A stretch of 64,000 nucleotides of DNA from Whitmania pigra (lineage: Eukaryota; Annelida; Clitellata; Hirudinida; Haemopidae). Location of the stretch: the NCBI GenBank assembly GCA_021613335.1, contig JAJTWR010000228.1:636501-700500 (forward strand), read 5' to 3'. Within the stretch, counting starts at the first letter, position 1. Each line of letters begins with the position of its first letter. Of the stretch, positions 48,476-59,000 are shown piece after piece. Position numbers and translations under genes: made by a program. The notes beneath the pieces were generated by a model that was given only the letters and a program-made list of their open reading frames with translations, searched no databases and had not been told where the DNA came from.

Positions 48476-50299
48476 TTAAGCCTTTTTGGCACAACTGAGG
48501 TAGTCAAACACAAACACGTCGCCTCCATACTGCGCAACATACAAATTACCGCAGGAATCTAAAATTATCTTATTTGGGCACACAATGGAATCTGTTTGTT
48601 TACTGAGGATTGGTCCCAGAAATTTGCCCTTGCGGTCAAAGAAGTGGACGCTGTCGTTCATGAAATCTGACACGAGTACGTTTCCAAAAGGGTCACAAAT
48701 AAGACTAGAAGGGCACTTTACTATGGAACTATAAGATGTAATGTCAAATTCTGAATCTGCTGGGCAGCCTGAGAAATCAAATAGCTTCATTTTCTTGTCT
48801 TCAAGGATGCAATACAAAAGTTTGTTTCCTGAGGTCATGCAACGTATAGGAGACTCAACCTGTAATGATATTTCCTGCAATAATGCTCCCTCTTTGATGT
48901 TGCGCACAAATAATTGGTTACTAGCACTAGTCACGAGGAAACGTTCCTGATCAAGTCTCGCCATTTGTCCTGCCATTCCTTCGAAAACCCGTTCCCATTC
49001 ATCTATGAGAAGTCCATGGAAGGAGTATTTGCTTATGTTACCATTGTTGGTTGAAAGCAGCAATGTATCATCAGGAAGATGCAAAAGGTCAAGAGGTAAA
49101 CAATTTTCTTGAAGTTCAACATACTTTACCTTCTTCATGTCTCTGTCAGAAAAAAGCATCTTTCCCACCCCTCCAAAAGTTTCCAACTTTCCAGCCAACA
49201 TGAATTCCTTGGTATTAGTAGCCATGCAGCATGGCCAGCTTATGTTTGTATGATATATATTCCCCAGGTGGGGTGAATTTTGTGCTATGCTCCCTATTAC
49301 CAAAGAACCAAAGAGTTTTTCAATCAACAATTCTTCTTTAGATGCTTCCATTTCTTCCAGCATAACATGATGAATAACACCTGACAAGTTTCTTTTTTGC
49401 ATTAGGATTCTAGTGACATGAGTAGTCAATTCATCAAATATATTCACAAGATTTTGTTTATGAACAGCTCTAAGCATTTGACTGCAAAACTTTAAAGATT
49501 CATCAAGACTGTTGATATCCTTGATAACAGCATTCTTAACATCAGTTTGTTCGCTAAGATGTAGCAACTGAATTGACTCCAACTGGGACAAAACATTCAG
49601 TTTGTGAGAATTAACTTTGTTGATTATTTCTTCACATCTGGCCAGGATTACATCCTTAATTTCAACCTTGTTTGAGTGCATTGACTCACAAAGACTGTCA
49701 CTCACATGCAATTGATTAAGCAGCAATTTCCTGTGCTGCTCCATTTTGCAACACAACTTTTGCAAATTGAGGCGTTTGTTTTCTATTACGGCATCGTCCG
49801 AACAGAAATCATGCTGATCATGTTTGGTTTGCTTGAGGCAGTTGGCACAGAGAAAGACTTTGCATGTGGCACAAAACAGCTGTAGGTCATCTAACAGTAT
49901 GTCGTCACAGCAAATTCTTTTTGATTGCATGTCATTTTCATCCTCGCAGGAAGGGGCTTTGACGTAATCTATTGCATTTGCTTCGCAAGATTCATAAAGC
50001 TGAAGACTTTTTAGAAAATTCGTGTCTTTGTTAATAACTCTAACGACATATCCGCAAGCGGGGCAGGAGAAGATTGAACACTTAACTTCATCTTTCGTGG
50101 GCATCGCTATGCAATTTTTATCCACCAAATTCTCTAAACATTCAAAACAGTATAAATGAAGACATGGCATCAATTTTAATGAAGAATTGTCTGTTTTCTG
50201 ACAATTTAAACAAGCGAGTCGTTCTTTCATATCAAATGACTCTTCCCGATAAGCGATAAACTCGTTTGCCACCTGAACCTCGCTAGAGCCCATTACCAA
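48476..50299 (-). CDS. TRIM-type protein: RING, B-box, coiled coil, NHL-like propeller; single exon
   Basis: One uninterrupted frame of 607 codons, unlike its multi-exon neighbours. The RING finger has C30, C33, C46, H48, C51, C54, C79 and C82, the C3HC4 pattern, suggesting a ubiquitin E3 ligase. A B-box follows at about residues 130-165 (CATC, CANC, then KHDQHD). Residues about 170-330 are helical and heptad-like, a coiled coil. The last 260 residues have repeats of the kind DPFGNVLVSDFMNDSVHFFD and LDSCGNLYVAQYGGDVFVFD, which are NHL-like propeller blades. The layout is that of TRIM2/3/32/56/71-like proteins, with no filamin repeat seen. The lack of introns suggests an origin by retroposition or lineage-specific expansion. 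The orthology is not clear, so no symbol is given. A second Met at position 3 could also serve as start. Confidence 0.9.
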   Translation of the reverse strand: MVMGSSEVQVANEFIAYREESFDMKERLACLNCQKTDNSSLKLMPCLHLYCFECLENLVDKNCIAMPTKDEVKCSIFSCPACGYVVRVINKDTNFLKSLQLYESCEANAIDYVKAPSCEDENDMQSKRICCDDILLDDLQLFCATCKVFLCANCLKQTKHDQHDFCSDDAVIENKRLNLQKLCCKMEQHRKLLLNQLHVSDSLCESMHSNKVEIKDVILARCEEIINKVNSHKLNVLSQLESIQLLHLSEQTDVKNAVIKDINSLDESLKFCSQMLRAVHKQNLVNIFDELTTHVTRILMQKRNLSGVIHHVMLEEMEASKEELLIEKLFGSLVIGSIAQNSPHLGNIYHTNISWPCCMATNTKEFMLAGKLETFGGVGKMLFSDRDMKKVKYVELQENCLPLDLLHLPDDTLLLSTNNGNISKYSFHGLLIDEWERVFEGMAGQMARLDQERFLVTSASNQLFVRNIKEGALLQEISLQVESPIRCMTSGNKLLYCILEDKKMKLFDFSGCPADSEFDITSYSSIVKCPSSLICDPFGNVLVSDFMNDSVHFFDRKGKFLGPILSKQTDSIVCPNKIILDSCGNLYVAQYGGDVFVFDYLSCAKKA

Positions 50300-50640
50300 A
50301 CCTAAATTAACAAAATGAACGTAAAAAAACTGCTTTGTAGCTGCATAATTTATTTATTGATTTTGCATAAAATAATAACTTAAATTTAAATATAAATTTT
50401 GAAAACTTTTTTCAACTTTTTTATAGCACATTGCCGATATAAATATTTGCAAACACAGGAAAATATTTAAAAAATATAACACTTTAAAAATGATTTTCTT
50501 ATAAAATAGTGGATTTTGTTTTCCTGTTGCTAAGGAGAACCTATGGCGTTTAGTCTATGTGCGTCAGACTCAGTTCGAGGATAAATTTTAAAAATTATTA
50601 TAGGCCAGAAAGCCGTTGTTTTTGTTAACAAATACCAAAT
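50300..50640. promoter_or_regulatory. bidirectional promoter region, TRIM-type gene / TULP
   Basis: The two start codons are separated by only 341 bases and point away from each other. Both 5' UTRs and core promoters must lie here. The sequence is AT-rich with no element I can name with confidence. Confidence 0.6.
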
Positions 50641-53600
50641 ATGTCAACGATTGCATGGGGTGACGTACCTTTGGGATGGTAATGTGATGACATTAATTGA
50701 CAAATTGATCATTTTACTTCATAAAATTGATTCACCTGGTTCGTATTGAATTCAACGTCTGTTTTACAAAGTTACTTCAAATTTCAGTGTGGACAACATG
50801 GATGAGAGACCAAATTCATCCTGTACAGAATCATCCATATATAATGCTAAAATGGAAAAACATGTATGAAGCTTTTCGTAATAAACAAAATATATAGTTC
50901 TTTTTAGATGAGTTGTGTTGTTTATGAATTTAAATTATAACTGCCTTCTTCTCACTAGAAAGAATTAATTAAAAAGAGACAAGATCAAAAGAGATCGACT
51001 GCCATGATCCTCCAATCATCTGATGTTAAGCTTAAAAGTGGAAATGATATTAAATCAAAACAAAGTTCTGACAAAGATGTTCCATTTTGTAAATCACATT
51101 TAATTTGGCCATACATTTAAAAATTATTTGGCTTTTTATTGAATGACAAGTAGTCTTGCTAATGATTTACTTTTAGGAATGTTTATGTCATTTTCCATCA
51201 TTTTAATGCACACAAAATAATACTTGAAAAAGTGTTACATTTTGCAGCATATATTGGTCCTTATACTAATGATGAAGCAGACTGTGAAAAGATTAAAAAC
51301 CTCTCATTTGAAAATAGAAACAGTACACACAAATTTGAAGATTTTGCAAAAGATGAAAATGATGATGAAATTCCTGAACTTTTTATAGGTTTAAAATTAT
51401 TGATGTAGGAATGAAAAGTTTGTGAAACATAATTTCAAATATAATTTCAGAAAATATAAAAAAAGTTTCAGATGGAAAATCAAATGATTTGTTTGACCCA
51501 AATGAGAAAGGAAATTATGCAAAGAATTCTGGTGAAATAGTTTTATCTGAGTTCCCAGCAGAGTCTGGAAAATCTCAGAAGAAAGTGAAGGCTCAGAAAA
51601 ACATTGCAAAGGACCAGAAATCAGATGATTGTGACAACAATGAAGATAAGCTTGACAGAGGCGACTTCAGCGTTTGTTGATTTTGTCACTTTCCTTAATT
51701 TCTGATAAATTATTGCAACCTAGTTGAACACAGGAAGTGCCAGTTCCCATGAGCGACCAGAACAGTGCAGAGGAGATATCGAACCTGTATGAGTTTGTAT
51801 TTGCCCCAGCTCCTCATGGAACTATGATGAAGTGCAGGATATCAAGGGACAAGAGGGGCCTAGATAGGGGCATGTTTCCCACATATTATCTTCATCTTGA
51901 AAAAGAAGATGGCAGGAAGGTGTATATATATATAAGTTGATATATAATTATATAAGATGACAGGTTTTGTTTTATTCAGGTGTTTCTGCTGGCAGGTAGA
52001 AAGAGAAAGAAGTCTGCAACATCAAACTATTTGATTTCTGTCGATCCAACAGACTTGGCCAGGGATAGTGCCTTTTTTGTTGGAAAAGTGAGGTATAATC
52101 GGGAGAATGTTTATTTTGTGCTCTTTAATGAAAGTATTTAGATTTTTCCCATTGAGCCAATATATTTGTAGTTGCTGTTTAACTTTACTACCCAAAAATG
52201 AAAGGTATTCCTGAGCTCAATATAAAAAATGCAGCTGATCCTATCAAAATATTTCTAGTAGTGTTACTGTTATTGCTAATAATAATCAATACCATGATAC
52301 CTACAACATGAATCATATAAACAAGTGCCATTGAAAAGAAGATAATGGCTTTGAATTTATGATTTGATTATCAAAAAGTAAATTTTATAATGCAATTCTA
52401 CATATAAGCTTCATTCATATTCCATTATCATAAAATATGCATGTTGTAGCATAACGTTTTTATATTATATTAATCACCACTGACTATTGTCATTACGTTG
52501 ATTGTCTAATTAAGGTCAAACCTTCTTGGTACTCATTTTACAATATATGACCAAGGAAAAGCTCCTAAGGAAAAGGGAAGCAGTGAAGAGGCAAGGCGTG
52601 AACTTGCTGCAGTGGTTTATGTAAGTACTTGTTCATATTGATGAGCAGCGCAACCAGTGATATTTACTTCCTAAATGTAATTTTAATGTCAATAATTTTG
52701 AGCCATAATAAAATATCTAAGCTCTGGACTGAAACATATGTAAGTAAAAATTCTTTAAATTCAGGAAACAAATGTCCTTGGTTTCAAAGGACCCAGGAAA
52801 ATGACTGTTCTTTTGCCTGGAATGAACCTTGAGCATGAGAGAGTCGACCTAAGACCACGATCTGTGAGTAAAAATTATAACCTTTATAATTCAGTAGTCT
52901 TGACCAAGATTTACATGATATTCCATAATTCTAGGAAAACAGAATACCTCAGTGAACTTTCTATATGTGTTGCTTGCTCTCTTGTGTCTCTTAATGGCTT
53001 TTGTGAATTTCTTGGGCTTATTGTGATTTTTTTTCAAATTGCATATTTTTCATTTAATTGATAAGATTTCCAGTAATACTGGCATAATTTCTCACATGTT
53101 AATACAAAAACAATTATCAATTTTTACTAGTTCCTCACATATCCATATATAAATTACTTCAACCCAATCTGGGCATCCAGTTACTCAACTATTCTGCGTC
53201 CATTACTTATATTTACACTTCAAAATTTCAAACAAAATTTCTATGAGTTGCATTTTGCTTACCTTATAATATAGAGCCTAATTTTAGGCAATTAAAGATA
53301 GTTAAAAGTTCAGCAAATAAATCACATATGTGTATATATTCTCGTGTGCACATTATATCACCTAATTTTGCCCATTGCATTTGATCTTCTATTTTCAAAG
53401 GCATTATTTGTGCATTCATATAACAAGTGTTGATTTAAAAATTAGCGACATGTTTTTACTAAATTCACTTTAGCAAAGACATAAATAATTATGTCAAATT
53501 TTAATAGCACAATATGTGCTATGATTGATAGTAATCAGCCAAACTTATAAGTTTTCTTATAAATGTCTGTATAAATGGCTTATCATAAACTCAGCACTAT

Positions 53601-54677
53601 ATCTTTAATTTTCTGTGTTCAATTCTACTGACATTCACATTAAATTCATGCTTCCTATTTGGGCTTCCATCATTTGGAATTCTTAGGATGTTCCTTTCTA
53701 ACTATAACTTCAGTATTTAGTTGGTTTAATTTGTTTCATTAATTGAGAGCATTAATACATTACTTGTTTTATTTTATTTTACTATTTGATGCTCATTTTC
53801 TTAAAATTATCAATGAATGAAGTGTTACATGCATCAGAAAAAAAGATCTATTACCACGAATTGTTGTAGGAGGAGGATAGTATGCTCGAAAGATGGAAAA
53901 GAAAAGAAATGACTTGGATACTGGAACTGCATAACAAAAGTCCAGTTTGGAATGATGGTTATTTTTATTTTTAAATATTGAATAGTAAGGTTTGTTTTGA
54001 TTTATTATATTTTAAATTTGTGAATAACTGGGAAGTATATAAATATTTTGAGACTTGAGTTACATTGAGAACCATTTTATATCATGAAAGTTGTTTTAAT
54101 TATTGATGGTTAAAAATCCTAGGATGGAATAACCATTGAAGTTATTTTGTTTGCCAATTTTGCATATGTTGCTTATATGGTTCCAGAATCCCAGTCATAT
54201 GTGTTGAACTTTAGAGGAAGGGTCACTCAAGCCTCTGTAAAGAATTTTCAAATTGTTCACGATAATGATGGTAATATTTGTAATGTTTATTTATTGTAAT
54301 GCTGCTAAACAATGAAATATTATTGTCAAGTTGTACATTGTTTAGAAATTACAAATATGTTATCTTTGAAGAAATACCATTAGTTGTCTTATGAAATAAA
54401 TGTAAATGAATTATTTAATTATGAAATTTTACCCATCTTTATCGTGACATTTTTTTATCTTAGCCATTGCTAACAAACATTCAGTATTATTATTTGCAAA
54501 GATATTGTAAAAGGTTGAAATTAATAACACAAGTTTGTTCCAGTTGAATACATCATCATGCAATTTGGAAGAGTTTCAGATGAAACATTCACCATGGACT
54601 ATTCTTACCCTATGTGTGCCCTACAAGCTTTTGGGATAGCCCTCAGCAGTTTTGACAGCAAGCTTGCTTGTGAATAA
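50641..54677 (+). CDS. TULP3: Tubby-like protein (TUB/TULP family), 12 exons
   Basis: A phosphoinositide-binding adaptor; TULP3/TUB deliver membrane cargo to cilia with the IFT-A complex. Twelve exons join in phase to about 471 residues. The start [12 protein letters not shown] leads to a low-complexity, charged N-terminal half (exons to 51671). The tubby domain starts in exon 51734-51919 with [19 protein letters not shown] and [19 protein letters not shown]. It continues with [66 protein letters not shown] and [20 protein letters not shown]. It ends with the invariant [12 protein letters not shown] at 54677. Basic residues of the PIP2 site ([10 protein letters not shown]) are kept. Introns are phase-consistent GT-AG. 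TUB, TULP1 or TULP2 naming is equally possible for an invertebrate single copy; TULP3 is given only as a working name. Confidence 0.95.
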
Positions 54678-54735
54678 TATCTCTTGAGTTTGTGTCATCT
54701 CTTTGTTTTCTAATGCATTTCAGCCGACCGAATTG

Positions 54736-54741
54736 AATAAA
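54736..54741 (+). promoter_or_regulatory. polyadenylation signal of TULP
   Basis: AATAAA 59 bases after the stop codon of the Tubby-like gene, the first canonical hexamer downstream. Confidence 0.6.
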
Positions 54742-55424
54742 TGAATTTTTATGCTGATGAATTTATTTACAGTTGATATGATAAACCTTAGATATATAAC
54801 TTTATTTTTTAAGGTCAATTTTTAATCATTTGCGTTTGTATACGTATTTGTGATATTTTCAAAATGAAACTGTAAACTTTGAAATTAAATTTTCCTATTA
54901 AAGTCAGGGATATTCAACTAAATTTTATGAAGGGCCAGATTTTGTTTTATGAATGGTGACCAACTGCCGGGGTTACAGAGAGCTTGAGTAAGCCTTAGAC
55001 ATGCTCTTTCGTAGCTTCCTACGAACAATATCTATAGCCTTGGTCGGGCCAAACTTCTATTAATCTTAAGCTTCAATAGCCACTAAATCAATAAAATTGA
55101 TAATCAAAAGTTTTGCATTGTTTAATAACTAAGCGAAGCTTTGACAAGCAGGATTTAAATTACAAATTCATGGTGTTACGATTGCAGTGTTGAGCATATT
55201 CAGTAGTTACACAATAGTTCATTGCTTCACTTATGCCCAATGAAGCTTAAAGTTTTTCAAAGTTACACATTCAAAATGCACTTCATGCAACTATTATCGA
55301 TATATAAACCCAAAAAGAGTTAAAAATTAATTTGAAGATTGTAAAATTACTATTTTATAAATGGATGTTGGAAAAATGTTTTCTTACAAGGAGAGGTTCA
55401 CCCTTTGTGGTAGGCCCTCACTCC

Positions 55425-55492
55425 ATATGGTCCAACCATAGGCGACCCTTACCCCTGCGGTCCAACCATGGTCAACCCTTACCCCTGAAAGC
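55425..55492. repeat. degenerate tandem repeat, about 32 bp unit
   Basis: GGTCCAACCAT followed by CGACCCTTACCCCTG (or CAACCCTTACCCCTG) occurs twice in a row, with a preceding partial copy. It is GC-rich compared with its surroundings. Confidence 0.7.
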
Positions 55493-55548
55493 CGAACCCC
55501 ATTCATCCTTGTCAACCTAGTCCTCCCCCTAAATAAGGGCCAGATGTT

Positions 55549-55790
55549 AAGAGAAAACTGGACAATCAGTCAATAGAGGAAAATTATAAAATCATGATGC
55601 AGCTAGAACAAGGAACGAAACCGACAGACCTTTGTCGTCAGCACGGCATTCCAGCAAACACCATGTCATAATGGAAAAAGAAGGCCGACATGCTAAAGCA
55701 AATGTTCGAGAAGTCTGTCTTTGATCCAGCATGAAAAAAACTTGAGCACAAAGACGTCGACGACGCAGCGCTTTAGTAGCTAAGAAAGTA
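55549..55790 (+). pseudogene. pogo/Tigger-type transposase relic (CENP-B N-terminal HTH)
   Basis: The plus strand reads VKRKLDNQSIEENYKIM, then QLEQGTKPTDLCRQHGIPAN and a stop, then WKKKADMLKQMFEKSVFDPA and a second stop, then a third stop. The first part is the CENP-B/psq-type helix-turn-helix that starts Tigger-like transposases and related domesticated genes. Three in-frame stops and the loss of the second DNA-binding and DDE domains mark it as dead. Confidence 0.75.
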
Positions 55791-56093
55791 GTTATAGCTA
55801 CTTGTCTTATAAAGTAGTTAACGTGTTACAACTACTTATGTCATGAAGTACTTGGCAGGTTAATAACAACAACTGAAGTAGTTGGGGCCCACTACTGTTT
55901 GATTGTCAGAATTTCTAGAATAAAGTGATCCTTGCGAAACATCTTATATCAGCACATATTTTAATCGACTTGGGGCATGGTTATAAAAAAAAAACTTTAG
56001 AGAGTAAAATCATGATTAACAGTCACAACTTAAATGAAAACTAGGATGATATGGCTGTGTTTTTTTAATCTTTATCATCAGTCATCCACTTGG

Positions 56094-59000
56094 CTACACT
56101 CGAACATTGGCAATGGCGTCAAGCATCATTTTACGATGCATCTGAATTGTGACACCAATCTTAATCAACTCCTCATCATCCAGATGTTTCAGAAATTTTA
56201 CATTATCCCAGCCATTAGATATGAGCATCGTAGCATAACGACTTAGGCCAAGGCTGTCCAACCACCCATAAATGCTTGCAGCTTGATCAGGATCAGCCTG
56301 CCAAAACACAAATAACATTTATATACTTTATTTGAAATAGCTAACTTCTTCAAGGCTATGTAAAAATATTAATTATAGTAAATAATATTAATGATTGCAA
56401 TACGTTGCTGTTAACATTACTCCTTGTTGCAATCCTTTATAGCATTCTTATGGTATAATGTTAATTATATGATCAATTAATGAAAAAGTGATTGGAAATT
56501 TTATAAAGATCAACAACATCAAGACACTTGCCATTTTGGTAGGCTTCAGAACTACAGAGTAACAAGGAGATCCATCGTCAATTATTGGTAATGCAGGAGT
56601 TCTTGGAGTTTGACATATGACTGATGGATTATTCTTGAGAACATCCTCATAAAGCCCACCACTCTCTGCCTCAGGCGCATGGAGGTATTCAGCATCAACA
56701 TAAATTAGGTCAACTACAAAAAATAATCAAACGTGAATCTGAATCAACTTTTTATATTTTAAGGATTGCAAAACTGAGCCAAAAATGTAAGAATTTAAGA
56801 ATGATATTTACATTAACTATGGAGTTCCACAATAGACTTAGAAATATGTGAAAATAACTTTGAATATTTCATTGTTTACAAATTCTTTCACAAAACTGTA
56901 ATGTTGTAAAATCATTTCATATTTAAAAAAATCCTGATGATGAATAACTTATAACATGAAATTAGGATGGATGTAAATAATGATTTCAAGTGAACTGTTT
57001 AAGAACTCAGAATAACATTGCAGAGCTAACTTGTGTGCTATAGTAAACCTTGCAAATAATAAATCTGCTATAATAATGCCTTACAAATTGCATCACAAAC
57101 CAACCAGCAACATTGCTGAGATTAGGCATATTTGCAGATTTGCAAAGGAGAGTTTATAAAAAGGAACATTTATAAAGAAAAAATGACTGACCACTGGTCT
57201 TCCTCTTTGCAAAGTTCCTTGGATCTTCCCCTCTTTTTGTTTTTATTTGCATCTGGCACCTGCAGTAAATCATGAATCCAAATTAACATGCATAGTTACC
57301 AATGTATTACAACATTCGATACCAAGCATTACCATAGCATTCAAAAAAGAAGCTACGACAAGGTTGATTACTTCATGGTTTTATTGCCTTAAGATGCAGT
57401 CATTTGCTTACAAATAGACATTATATATATTAAATAGACTTAATAGACTACTAGAATAGATAGAATCAAATAACTTGTGGACTTTAATTACGTTGAAATA
57501 GAAATAAATTGCTCACTTCAGTACACCTGCTTCTTCCCCAAGATGACTCAAAGAGGACAGGAAGAGTTGGGGTGAACTGGCAAAGCAATGCTTCAGAGCT
57601 AGTACACACTCCCCTGTGACAATAATTTTAATATGAATTTCGGTGTAATCTGTGCTTTCAATAACATTAATAATGTGCAATTTAAATCAGTTCACCATAA
57701 GATTCTGCTGTCTCACTGTTCTGAATACAGACAAGAATATGCTGCTCTTCCAAATGATCCAAGTCATCGATAATTGGATGTAGCTGTCAATGATTAAATG
57801 CAAGTTATGAATAGAACAAAATAATTTAACATCTTAAATCTATTATATCATTAACATCCATTAATATACATGTTCAGATGTGCCAATAAATCTGCAATAT
57901 TTATTCAATCAGTGCAAAAGAATGCATATTTTACGCAAAATGAATTTGCTTAAGATAAAAAGCAAATCTTAACCTTGCTATATTTACTTATTCTATGAAT
58001 CCGGTTGAAACTCAACTTTTCTTATCCCACCATTTAAATCACGTTTCAGAATGTTTTTCAGGCAGTTAGTTCATAAAGTTAAATTGGAAGCATTAAAATA
58101 TTTCACAAAGTATTTGCCGCTATGACTTACAGTGTAACACAAAGAAAGTTTAACAAACATGACCTCTAACCTCAGGAAGAACATTGAATTCCCACTTTGG
58201 ACACACAAAACCTTCTTTCAAAGCTAGTGTGGTGTTAGACCTAGAATAGCTGCAACCTGCAACAATAAATTAAAACATTTCATTATTTTAATGGTTCTAC
58301 ACAACAACAAACATAAGTCATTTAACAGGTTTTAAGAGAATTGCCATAGGCAAGTCAATGACGTACTGAAAACTCAATCTAAAAAACAAGCATTTACAAT
58401 TCAGCCTGCACCACCAAGGATTACCCTCGTGAGACAGAGCTACACAGATGGTCAAAATTGTGGTGCCTTCATGTCTGCAAATTGCTGACCATATTTATGT
58501 ATTTTACAACTGCAACCAACATTAACCCCCAAAGCATTCAGAAGAAATCTCCAGTTGAAATGTTGAAAATTCCAATTGACTATTCTCTTGGTTGGTCTTT
58601 AGCTGTGAAAAATGTCGGCAATTTAAATCCGCTTCAGACACTTAATTAAGTAATTCATATAAAATGTTTACATTAATTTAAAACCCTATAGATTTCCATA
58701 TTAAATGTACATTAAAAGCATTACAATCAGCTAAATATTTCTTTGCAGATCCAAAATACTGTCAATTATGGAGATACACTTGTTAAAACATTAATTTTCA
58801 TTCTTGAAAGTAATACGGATAAAAGATATGTATACACAATAATTTGGTAATTATGCCAAAAAACATTGGCAAAAGCAATTGCATATGCAATGAGATTTGT
58901 ATAGATAACTAGCTCACTTGACAAGATAAACTTTGCTATGGAAGGAGATTGAATTAAACTCTTATACTAGAGCTATTCAAGCTTCGTGTTCTCGATCACT

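Larger units (their letters stand above)
54678..56093. other. tail-to-tail intergenic region, TULP / SHIP
   Basis: It holds the TULP poly(A) signal, a pogo/Tigger relic and a short degenerate tandem repeat. Near 54905 CAGGGATATTCAAC followed by GGGCCAGATTTTG looks like the left end of a hAT element, but I found no matching right end. No gene is seen. Confidence 0.45.

Noticed and set aside
54900..54950. hAT-like left end CAGGGATATTCAAC
   Set aside because: No right end or target duplication was found within the intergenic region.
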